Assembly (NCBI GenBank): GCA_964058845.1
Contig: CAXKVR010000004.1
Span: 1-64,000, forward strand
Length of the DNA: 64,000 bases
Source of the DNA: Carex sylvatica
Lineage: Eukaryota > Streptophyta > Magnoliopsida > Poales > Cyperaceae
Direction: 5' to 3'
Within the stretch, counting starts at the first letter, position 1, and the number at the start of each line of letters is the position of its first letter. The notes below the pieces were generated by a model, which was not told where the DNA came from, ran no database searches, and saw only the letters and a list, made by a program, of their open reading frames with translations. The translations under genes were made by a program, and so were the position numbers. Below, one piece after another: positions 11,190-21,844 of the stretch.

Positions 11190-11690
11190 TCATGTTCTCT
11201 GTCTTTATCCCTCTTGACCTCCACGAATATTTTTATCATGAGTTTTGCAAACATTACCTCTGGCCTCTCTTACATTATCTCCTCCCTCTCTCCCTTTCCT
11301 CTCATAGCGGCTTGTCCATTGACCCAGCTTTCTACTGCTTCCACATCTCGTCTAACAAGCTCTTTGCCAATCAAATCACTGAGATTCTCAACCCATAAGA
11401 GAATTTACCACTTGATCGCATTGCTAACCTTTCTCAAAAAGAGATTTTATGTGTCAAATTAGAATTCTTCCTCCACTCCCTCTTCTCTTTCTCTGAGATC
11501 TTTTGTACTATACTGACACATGACAACATTCTTCGTGTCCTACTTAACTCTGGCAAGACTTTTTCTCTTTTCCTGCTCCAGGTTATTTGGTTTGGGGTAC
11601 CAATCCAAGAAAGGTTATATCGATTTAGAGTATAATGGTCGAAACATACTTCTTAAAATTCTTCAAAGGAGAAAGATGTGGAAAAACGTC
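11190..11690 (+). pseudogene. trehalose-6-phosphate synthase-like (class II TPS) fragment
   Basis: Translated pieces in successive frames line up with the glycosyltransferase-20 domain of plant class II TPS proteins: PLDLHEYFYHEFCKHYLWPL and LLHYLLP (about 11202-11290), SSNKLFANQITEILNP (to 11397), IYHLIALLTFLKKRFYV (about 11403-11455), KLEFFLHSLFSFSEI (about 11457-11505) and CSRLFGLGYQSKKGYIDLEY then NGRNILLKIL (about 11572-11660). Compared with the family pattern there are several frame changes and stops, the WVHDYHLM region is damaged, and nothing upstream or downstream matches. Most likely a decayed fragment of a gene copy. No introns are visible within it. Confidence 0.75.
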
Positions 11691-11749
11691 AAGCGCTTGA
11701 AGAGATGGAAGGGGACAGAGTACAGATTTTCATAAAGGAAAAAAGAATT

Positions 11750-13079
11750 GGCAAGTGAGTCTGACACTAAGAATGGACGAGCTTATGTGTTACATTTTTT
11801 TTCCTCATGCATTATTTCCATTTGGGGATCTTATGATTCATCCGAACACACGTTTTTAAAACTCATAATAACGTTCTACTTGCAATTTCTGAAATCATGC
11901 TTCAGTCAAATCCTCTTAACAATCCACAGTCAAAAATTACAATTAGAAAGAATTTAAGATATAAGACAAAATTATTAGAAGAAAATGAACAGTTGGAATC
12001 GACATGATCAGTTTCGATCAGTCATTTCTTCACAAAAAATAGCTTCTAAAATCTTAGAGAGAGATGACCCATTTTAATAAAGGTTAAAATAGAAACTTCA
12101 TAAATTAAAAATGTGTTTTAATAGAAAAAATATTAAAATGGATAAATTTGTGAGTTTTTTAAGTTTAAAAGGGTGAATATGATATTATGAATTTTAGAGG
12201 GGGACAAAAACGGAGAACGATAAAATTTTAAGAGAAATTTATGCTCCAACGAAAATAAGAACACACAAAATAATAATAGCATGATGATTATTATCAAAAG
12301 AAATGTCTAACGTAAAAAAAAATCCACAGGTTATAATGTTTGGACATTTCGAGACTAATGTATTTATCACAATACAATTTCATGAGAGAGTTTTATATAG
12401 ATACAACTTATTGGTGATGTGATATTATGTCTAAATTAATTAATGCTTTAATCATGTGATTTGACCTCGTAAATACATCTATCTCTATAACAAATCAAAA
12501 TTTTCGGATAACATATTATCATTAGGTCATTCACTCACACAGTGAAAATTTGATCTATAGAATCCTAGTGTACCCTAGTGTACATTAACTAAAACAAGAC
12601 ACTGCACAAACTATAGAGAACAGAGCACTCGCAGCTAGGCTGCTGCATGATGTTACTAGTTGAACAGTTGAAAACCATCATACTAGTATAAGTCTTGCTG
12701 GCATGCCCAGATTGCATGAAGATGGGCCTCAGTGTTATCCTTCCAGCATAACGCTGACAAAGGAAGGACCAGTACCAGTGCCGTAGCACGAGTAGATAGT
12801 ACTAGTCGCATACCAATATTTGTAGTTCCGAAAGTAGCCAAAAAATAAGAGCCAGTACCAGATTCAAAAGCAGCCAAAAGATATCAGTACCAGTCACATA
12901 CCATTATTCTATAATCAAACCCAGATAAAAAGAAAAAGAGAACAAAGAGGAGGAGATAGAGAGAGAAGAGGAGAGGCACGAGAAGAAAGAGATCAACAGC
13001 AACATCACTCAAAACACCATTATCATCGCCCAAAATAAAACTAAAAAATATAATACCTAATTTACAAAGATTAACATAA
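11750..13079. other. no gene recognised
   Basis: AT-rich sequence with only short open frames. Around 12085-12215 there is a segment (TTAATAGAAAAAATATTAAAATGGATAAATT ... GGGTGAATATGATATTATGAATTTTAGAG) also seen in related form at 50850-50965 and, inverted, at 49060-49220, so it is a dispersed repeat. The 12600-12900 part, read on -, is CT/TG rich with no family match. Confidence 0.5.
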
Positions 13080-13320
13080 AAGAGGAGTTCCACCCGCGAG
13101 CCATCGCGATGGGAGGCGGAGTGGCGAACGACGGAGCGACGGAGCGACAGAGCGGCAGAAGCAACGAGATTGGCAGAGAGAAGATGGCGGAGGCGAAGAT
13201 CTCAGAGAAGAGGGGAGGCTTGAGGAGAGGAAGGTGGAGGCGACGAGGTGGCCGGAAAAGAAAAAAAGTGGGGGTTGATGGGGTGGGGGAGGCGATCGGC
13301 TAGGGTTTCGTACCGACTCT
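13080..13320 (-). other. GC-rich leader-like island, possible gene 5' end
   Basis: In sharp contrast to its surroundings this stretch is GC-rich. Read on - it looks like a plant 5' leader: AAACCCTAG (a telo-box-like motif) near 13305, then long CT/CCGCC-rich sequence, then an ATG at about 13107 giving only MARGWNSSFMLIFVN before a stop. A GT donor-like site follows. It could be the first exon of a truncated gene or a noncoding transcript start. I find no downstream exons. Confidence 0.3.
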
Positions 13321-15415
13321 CAAAACATCGACTTTTTGGTTTCTCTCCGCTATACTTTAATTTCAGTCTTATTTAGAAAAGTCTCGTTCGGTTTTACAAC
13401 GTTCTCACCGTTCACAAAATTCAAGTTTCATAAGAATCTCCATCTCCCTCCCTTGTGCTCCCTCTAATTAAAATTTGACTAGTTTAGAAAAAAAAGAATT
13501 ATCTGCAGCTTTTTTTTTATGTTGAGGCTGATTTAAGTGATAAAAATTGAATCAATTAACTCTTATTTTTTATTTGTATTTATATTATTATTTTTATATA
13601 ATGTAGAGTAAAATATTATAATACTATAATATTGATTCTCATTTTATATAGAAATTTTTTACATAATTAATTTTTATATGTGTTTGATTATAATAGTTCG
13701 ATAATCAAGCTCTGCCCATGACTATAAACGTTGATGATCTTTTTCACATAAGCGGATGACTTGCATATTATAAGTAACGGAATCTATCATGGTTTTAATT
13801 AGCGAGTATCGCAGCGGCGAGCTAGAGGTCCAAATTATAAACAGCATTGTCCTAGATTTTGTTACCAAGCTGATCGACCACGTTGCTGCTGGTTATGTGG
13901 TGGCATGGACAAATCATCGAGGGATGACACTTCGATCTATCGTGCATGCTCTTAAGCCTAGATGTATCTATTCAATAATTGTATGCCTTTGTCGTTTTTC
14001 TTATTTAATTTAACAAGTGTACTGCGAGGTCTCAAGGAAAAAAGGAATCCGTACCACCTCAAGATATCTGAGGTGAAAGTCATAAATCTGAATTGTTTTT
14101 TTTTTTGTGGCACGAATCTCAAAGCAGACTCCTACGGTTCCAACCGGTTTCGTATTGAGTTTGACCCAATTAAAATTAATCTGGGTCGTTCGTTCTTTTA
14201 AATTGCACGTTAAATACCTGTGCGGATACGCACTCGGAGAAAAAGTACGAGCACTAGAATATTCATCTAGATTATATGCATAAAAAATGCGTAGTAACAA
14301 ATGTGGAAAAATGCTGGTTTAAAGATTGTTCAAAGGGTGGAAAAAGAATTTCACAACATAGTATGAAATTTCGTGAATATTATCATGAGCTTCTTATTTA
14401 CGGATTATTTGCTTTCAATAGTTTTTCAAATAAATATATAACTTAATGACTTTTCAAACTATTTTCTGAATTTTCCGAATTGAGTCCAAATTAATTTAGA
14501 CTTCAATTTTTTTATATAATTACATGTTATACAAGGAAACAAATTATTTTCAAATTTTGTACCTCGTCGAAGTATTCCTGAATTTGATTTATAACTGTGT
14601 TTAGAAGGCAGCTGTATGTCTTTCTTTTTTAAAGTCATGACAGAGGTAGAGAAGCTATCTGCCATTGTCATGGAAAGGTATTTTTAATCTATGGAGATGG
14701 CATTTTCTGTGGAAATTATACACGGCATCGATCACTTCTTTTTACCAATACACAGAGTGAGGCTATGATATTATCCACAACGCACATAAGTCCTTAATAT
14801 GTTATATTTCCATCTTCAATATTTAAGTTGTTACTCCAAACCACATAACATGATTTCAATATACGGAGAAATATTGAATAATTTAAATTAACTATTTCAA
14901 TTTTAAAAATGAAGATATAAATTCATAATAAAAATTGATATGTGTTGTGTTTAGTTTTGTAAATAATGGTATGTACTTGTCGGACAGACGGAGTACCGTT
15001 AAGCAATTAATCGGTATGCGGCTGATTAATTAGAATTTTATGGATAATTTAATATTTTTATTAAAGTTATGTACATATACTTATAATTATTAAAAATAAT
15101 TAATTTAACTCATTAAATTTATCAAATAAACTTATTTTGACTTAGTTTCGTTGTTAAATAATAAAATTTTATGAAATTATTATTTAGAAAAGCTAAGATA
15201 AAACAAGACAAAATATAATACATATAATGAATAAATGCAAAAAAAAATGACTAACTAATAAATCATATAAACAAAAAAGAAAATTATTCTAACGATTTAA
15301 TCAACCGTCAATAACTTATTAATCGATTAGTGGAGCTAAACAACCGTTTTATACAACACTGGTTGTGTTTATATATTAATAGCGTAACGCCATTATCTCA
15401 CCCCTGGGCACCTGA
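13321..15415. other. no gene recognised; dispersed repeat at ~14108
   Basis: AT-rich, with short open frames and no family match. A segment starting GCACGAATCTCAAAGCAGACTCCTACGGTT at about 14110 shares a core with 23820 and 50530, showing a dispersed repeat. The 13789-13960 stretch is open for about 60 codons but unrecognisable. Confidence 0.5.
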
Positions 15416-17222
15416 GGTGCAATTAGTGTATTGCTAATGGGTACGGGCCGGGTGGTCCGGGTATACCCGGGATCGGGTACGGATCGGGTACGGGTATTAC
15501 GGGTATACGGGTACCACGGGCCGGGTATCACGGGTATTTTTTTTAAATCAGTGTCCTGTTCGTCTTATACCCGTGTCCGTGGTATTTTTGACGGGCAGAG
15601 CGGTCCAGGTAGGGGTCGGTCCGGTCCAGTTTTTTTTTTCTGTTTTTTTTTTACGATGTTGTACGAATATCATTACATGTTTATAATTCGACTTTTAAAA
15701 TCAGAATAGTTCAATATCAAATAGTGTATATAAAATTTGTAACTTATATATAAAAATTATTCATGTGAAAATTTGTATATTTATTCGGCTAAATACAAAT
15801 GTATTTATTTATTTCTTTACACGAGTTATTTTATTTTATTTTCAAATTCTCATTCTAATTATATAGTTTCATAATTTATTTATATCTAGAAATTTTTAGT
15901 TTACGTTTTAAATTGATAATATATGTAACATATTTATTTAACCTTTTCAAAATAATTCTAACATACAATTGAACAATAAAAAAAAGAAATTTAAAAAACA
16001 GAAATTACTTCACATATTCACAAAAATAATTCTAATACATTTTTTAACCTATTAAAAATAATTTCGAATTTCAAAAATAAAATCTAATCTATTCAAAACA
16101 AATCTAACTACTTCCCAAAAATAATTACTAATTATTTTAAAACAATGTTGCTTAAATCAATTAGTTTAAATATAAATCAAAATTACTAATTATTTTAAAG
16201 CAAAATCAATTACTTTAAATATAAATCAAAATTACTAATTATTTTAAAACAATGTTCCTTAAATCAATTACTTTAAAAGTCGTTCTGAACCGTTAGATAC
16301 TTATAAGTCGATCTGAATCGTATACGTATATGTATATATAATATAGAGGTTGGCTACTCTACTTACATAAGCATATGAGAATACATGCTTATAAGTCATT
16401 TTTCCCGTTTTCAAAATTCAAAAAGTCAATCTGAATCGTTAGATGTGATCTCAATCGCAAATGCCGCCGCATGCGCTGCATCATGCGCCGCATGGGCTAA
16501 TGCGGGGGCATTTTTTAAATTATATATATTTTTTGGGTATTAATAAAAATGGTCGTTTCCTTGGATATACATATATACACACATGTGCAGTCACATGAAC
16601 TTTATTTTATTTCTTTATATGTATATTTATTCGACTAAGTACAAATGTATTTATTTATTTCTTTACACAAGTCATTTTATTTTATTTTCAAATTCTTATT
16701 CTAATTATATAGTTTCATAATTTATTTATATTTCGAAATTTTTAGTTTACATTTTAAATTGATAATATATTTTCTAAACGTTCATTTATTTTTAATAGGT
16801 TAAATAAAATATAAATAAAAATATAATTAAATCAGAAACTTTAAAACAATAAATTAAAAAACAGAATTAAAAAAATAAAATTAAAAAACAAAAATTAAAA
16901 AACATAATAAAAAAAGGAGGATTTAAACATTTTGAAAAAAAAAAAAAAACGGGTACGGACACGGGTATACGGGTATGGGCACGGGTATACGGGCACGGGC
17001 ACGGGTACAGGTATACGGGCATGGATATGGGTACAGATACACGGGTTCACGGGCATTAGGGTATATAGGTACGGGTAATTCAGTCCGGGTATAGTCGGAT
17101 TTTTTTCCGAAAGGACGTACCCTACCCGTTTTATGCCGTACCTGTGTACCCATTATCCGACCTATACCCGAGCTCGGACACGGACGGCCCGGGTCGGATT
17201 TTTGCAACCCACTAGGTGCAAT
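15416..17222. mobile_element. nonautonomous hAT element with 8-bp target duplication
   Basis: The element proper is 15424-17214, beginning TAGTGTATTGC and ending GCAACCCACTA (imperfect inverted ends), flanked by an identical 8-bp duplication GGTGCAAT at 15416-15423 and 17215-17222. Eight-base duplications and TAGTG-type ends fit the hAT superfamily. Subterminal regions (15435-15540 and 16950-17190) are packed with GGGTAC/CGGGTATACGGG motifs, typical of hAT transposase-binding zones. No transposase is encoded, so it would depend on a partner. The interior is AT-rich and rearranged. Confidence 0.85.
15774..16770. repeat. internal 151-bp direct duplication inside the hAT element
   Basis: Near-identical blocks at 15774-15924 and 16620-16770 (TGTATATTTATTCGRCTAA ... 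TTAAATTGATAATATAT) lie in direct orientation about 846 bp apart. Between them are shorter tandem units (AAATCAATTAGTTTAAATAT type, 16150-16275), a GC-rich GCCGCCGCATGCG patch, and TGGGTATTAATAAAAATGG at ~16530, which resembles the outer part of the MULE TIR. Looks like a nested insertion or template-switch duplication. Confidence 0.8.
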
Positions 17223-17880
17223 TAATAAAAAAGGACGGCCCATATTAATTCTTCGATGGTTGTTGAGATTGTAGAGGTATGCTTTGACATTCGTGTCAAG
17301 TGAAATGAACGGTCCAGATTCACCACTTGCAGCTGAGGTACCTGAGGTGATACGGATTCGTGCATATAATGATTGTTGTAGTGGAACTTTAGACGAAAAC
17401 AACGTGTACAGAGCCAAACTATGACCAAGCAATCAATCTCCTTTTTCCTTTTCGCTCACAGATTAATTTACAGTATTTTTGGTCCCTTAACCCTCCTCAA
17501 ACTACGTATTTCTTGGTTTGAACTTTGAAGAACGTCGGGTGAATTAGCATATACTTCACAATTTAGTTCCACCTAACATATGTATTGAGAATTGACTTGT
17601 CAAGTGAGTCCACCCGCCACATGGTTTGCGTCACATCAGATCACAGCGCGGTACTAGGAAACGTGAGAAGACCGATTTTCTCTTAAAAATAGTATCGGCG
17701 CTGGCTGGCTGAGGCTCCGACTCTCTCTCTAATTCTCTATCGCTCCTCTGCAAAAGTTAACAATAAATAATATCTCAGCTGGAGCCTTAAGCCTTTGCCC
17801 TTTGACAGTCCAAATCCTACCAAATCCCTCCCCTTGTATTAACTAATTTTTTCATTCTCTAAAATTAATCCTCAAACTAA
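17223..17880. other. NTT upstream intergenic region
   Basis: No gene. Contains the probable upstream promoter sequence of the antiporter gene: CT-rich stretches near 17715-17745 and several GTCACAT/ACGTG-like words. It is bounded on the left by the hAT element, which ends about 785 bp upstream of the NTT start codon. Confidence 0.5.
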
Positions 17881-17889
17881 ATATAAATA
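17881..17889 (+). promoter_or_regulatory. TATA box for NTT
   Basis: TATAAATA lies about 115 bp upstream of the ATG, followed by a CT-rich leader (CTTCTCCCTCTGCCC onwards) in which transcription probably begins some 30 bases downstream. Motif and spacing fit a plant TATA promoter; the start site itself is inferred. Confidence 0.6.
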
Positions 17890-17999
17890 CCGCACTTCTC
17901 CCTCTGCCCATCTTCTCTTTTTGGGACTTCGCCTCACTCTCTTATCCCTTGCTCCCCTTTCCAACCCCCTCTCAAGATATTTCGGTTTCACACTAATTC

Positions 18000-20900
18000 A
18001 TGGAAGGAGCAATCCGTACTCATGGCCTCCTATCTCTTCCTTCCAATCCACAAATGTTTAGAGTGCGAACGCGCCTCCACACGGCTGCTGCCCTAAAACC
18101 CCAAAACCCGATAAGGTTCCGAACCCAACAAGCCTTGTTCTCCAGAGATAAGCTCTCTCCCTTTTCTCCGCTCAAAACGCCATTAAATGGCCAACGCTTG
18201 CTCTTCTCCCATAGCGACAAACCCCAAACAGAAAAAAGGCTCCACCTTTGCCACGCTGGAGCCGCTGGAGCTGCAGTTCCCTCAGAAAAACCCAAATTCC
18301 TCGGTGTGGAGATTCAGACCTTGAAAAAAATTGTGCCTTTGGGTCTCATGTTCTTTTGTATTCTCTTCAATTACACAATTCTGAGAGATACCAAAGATGT
18401 ATTAGTCGTGACAGCAAAAGGGAGCAGTGCTGAAATTATTCCATTTTTGAAAACTTGGGTTAATTTGCCCATGGCCGTGGGCTTTATGCTCCTATACAGC
18501 AAGCTCTCAGATACCCTTTCAAAGGAGTCTCTGTTTTACACTGTTATTTTCCCATTTATTGCGTTTTTCGGTGCATTTGGATTTCTAATGTACCCTATGC
18601 GAGATGCAATTCATCCAACGGCTCTGGCAGATCGACTCCTAGCAACTCTGGGGCCAAGATTTCTCGGACCTATTGCCATACTGAGGATTTGGAGCTTTTG
18701 CCTCTTCTATGTCATGGCCGAACTGTGGGGTAGTGTCGTAATTTCAGTTCTTTTCTGGGGCTTTGCTAATCAGGTAAAATATTTGGACTGTTAGTGAATA
18801 TATTTTGTGTTATTTCTAGTGCTGTAGATCTGTTAATCATACTATACTATGTACTGGTTGATTTCTCAAGCCAAACAGGGTTCAAATAGCTTAAATTTTA
18901 GCTTGATGGGATCTTTAATTTAATAGGATATTTTGCGGTGATTAGGTGATGCACCTCTATTACTTAGCAAAGATTCTAGTTTTTCACCTCCACTTAACAC
19001 TAGTTATTAACCTCCGTATGTATTTTACTGAGGCTGGGATAATAATCTCCAATTCAAACTTGATATTAAACATCCAATACACATTTGTTCAATTTTATTT
19101 TGATGGGTGTGCTACTTGATTGAAATCTTTTTTTTTTCCTCTTTTCTTTGTCCATATATAGAAAAATTGTTTTGATTTTTGAGATCAATTAATTTTTCTG
19201 TACGGATATTAGGGAATCAACTATCTGACTATTTGTTTATTAAGTAATATGGAGTCTACAATACTAGTTTTAGACTAACATGAAATCTCACATATCGGTA
19301 CAAAACCTGCCACTAGTTTTAACAAGGCAACAGAATATTCCTGCAGCGATCAGTGTGGGATCAGGGAATAATTGAAATTTTGATTACAAGACATGTTCAG
19401 AGTTCAAACAACACCTTAAAAAGCTTGTAAACACCATAGTATAAGTCAATGTAGTAATATTCCTTTTTATAATATGTACCAGTATTTTAAAGTTTTAATA
19501 ATTAAATAAAAATTATAGTACCAGTTTTTGCATAATAAACAAGACAATAATTGTGACTGATTCAACTAATTAAAAAGTCAAAAGCTATACTGAAATTCAG
19601 AATACTTACAATAGAATTGAAAAAGATATACACGGCAGTGGAACTGATCCAGTAAGAACTAATCAAGCTAATTTTTTGACAGATTACAACAGTGGATGAG
19701 GCGAAGGAATTCTACCCCTTGTTTGGTCTGGGCGCAAATGTGGCATTGATATTTTCGGGCCGAACAGTGAAGTACTTTTCAAACTTAAGGAAAAACCTGG
19801 GGCCTGGAGTTGACGGGTGGGCCGTATCTCTCAAGGGAATGATGAGCATTGTAGTGGCCTTGGGTTTTGTCATTGCTGGCATCTACTGGGGGGTCAATAA
19901 GTTTATCTTGAATGACCCGTCTCTTCCCAAGGTTGAGAAAAAGAAGAGGAAGGTATGTTTTGTAAATTAATTACTACCATATTTGTAGTTTCATGGGTAT
20001 GCCTTCCTGTTTCCTTGCTTTAGGAGGTGTCAGGCTAACAGTTTAATTGACAAATGCTCCATCAAATGTGTTGAGGAAGTTATGGTCTTATATAAAAATA
20101 TGGTTTATCTACTCATGCTGTATTAAATTTAACCAGTTCAATGAATTGATTGGTATATTTCCTTAAGTGAACTGATTAATTTTTTCTCCAATATGCAACT
20201 AGATTTCATTAAATAAAACAGAGAACAGATATATGGTTGCTTTTTGTTGCTTCACAACTTAGCATCTTCCAATTAACCAAGTATCAGAAGCCAGCAAGTT
20301 GCATACTCTTCACAATAATATTCAATTATGTATGCAGGAAAAGCCAAAGCTAGGAATGGGAGAGAGCTTGAAAGTCTTGATATCATCACGCTATATCAGA
20401 GATCTTGCTACCTTGGTGGTCGCTTATGGTATCAGTATCAACCTAGTTGAGGTCACATGGAAATCTAAGCTCAAGGCTCAGGTTGCTACTCATTTCTGAA
20501 GATTGAATTTTCAGCATTGGATTATATATTTTTCTTTTTGCAAGACTTACCAACGATCCAAACTTCTTTTGGTATGCTGAATTTTCAGCCCAAACATGCC
20601 AGCAAACCCCAGTCTAAAACCTGAATTTTTGTATTGTGAGATGAAAAGGAGTTTGCTTATCATAAATGGTACAATGTAACACCAATTTAATTAAGTTAAA
20701 ACCAACGAAAAACAAAGAGGCGGGAAGCTGCCAAGTTTCCAGTTGGTATTGGTTTCACACTGACACTTGCACCAGACCTGATTGTACAGGATGATAATCC
20801 ACTACAAGTCACAGTTCTTAAACCTGTATTTAGGCCAATTCACTCTTAGCTCTAACATCTTGCAATTCTTGTTGATTCAACAGTTCCCAAGCCCGAATGA

Positions 20901-21757
20901 GTATTCATCATTCATGGGTGATTTCTCGACAGCAACTGGCATTGCCACCTTCACCATGATGTTGCTTGGCCGTGTCATCCTGCGGAGGTTCGGGTGGGGT
21001 GTTGCAGCCATGATCACCCCAACTGTGCTCCTCCTCACCGGTGTCGGCTTCTTCTCTTTGATTCTCTTTGGACAGCCGATCACTCCCCTCCTTGCAAGTG
21101 TGGGCATGACGCCCCTACTTGCAGCTGTCTATGTAGGTGCATTGCAGAATATCTTTAGCAAGAGCGCCAAGTACAGCTTGTTCGACCCGTGCAAGGAGAT
21201 GGCTTATATTCCTCTTGATGAGGATATGAAGGTCAGTACATGTGTGTGTGTGCGCGCATGAAAAATATGAACTTGCAGTCTCGCATGCATGTAGTCAGAA
21301 TGCACACTGATTTATTTGGTTCATATATTAAAGTACATGGTGTTATGAACTTATGTAGGTAAAAGGCAAGGCAGCAATAGATGTGGTGTGCAACCCTCTC
21401 GGCAAATCAGGAGGCGCATTGATCCAGCAATTTATGATTCTGACATTCGGATCCCTTGCCAAATCCACACCTTACCTCGGTGGCATCCTCCTTGTCATTG
21501 TGCTGGCATGGATCGGCGCTGTGAGGTCCCTCGATTCTCAGTTCTCTCCATTGGCAAAGCAAGAATTGGAGAAGGAGAGGCTGCTCAAGGAAAAAGCAGA
21601 GGAAGAGTCAGTAATTGATGTAAGTGTCACTCCAGTTGAGAGCAAGAATGGCTCTCTCCCTCCTGAGGTTTCTACAAATGGATCAGGTTTGAAACCAGAC
21701 GTTCCACCACCTGAATCCGAGAGCATGCCAGAGACCTCGAGCTACAGCACTCAGTAA
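18000..21757 (+). CDS. NTT: plastidic ATP/ADP antiporter (nucleotide transporter)
   Basis: Inner plastid envelope antiporter that brings cytosolic ATP into plastids in exchange for ADP (plus phosphate), feeding starch and fatty-acid synthesis and night-time metabolism. Five exons: 18000-18773, 19683-19952, 20338-20481, 20884-21231, 21359-21757; all GT-AG, all phase 0, 1935 nt, 644 aa with no lesion (Arabidopsis NTT1 is 624). Residues 1 to about 90 are Ser/Arg-rich, fitting a transit peptide. The TLC ATP/ADP transporter family fold follows, with hydrophobic segments throughout. Charged residues known to matter in the family are present: Lys132 in ILRDTKD, Glu241 in AELWGS, the Glu of NLVEVTW, and the Lys of DMKVKGKAA. 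The acidic, Pro/Ser-rich tail is variable in the family. The start is the only ATG giving a full transit peptide, 112 bases after the TATA box. Convergent with the AGO10-like gene. Confidence 0.96.
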
Positions 21758-21838
21758 AGTAAGGGGGGGTTAATAATTTGATCATTCATTTTAGGCCGTT
21801 TCGGTGGAGTCCCGATCATCAGATAGGAATAATAGAAG

Positions 21839-21844
21839 AATAAA
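21839..21844 (+). terminator. polyadenylation signal of NTT
   Basis: AATAAA about 80 bases after the NTT stop codon, in TTTTTAAAC-rich sequence; a plausible near-upstream polyadenylation element. Plant signals are loose, so other sites may be used. Confidence 0.5.
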
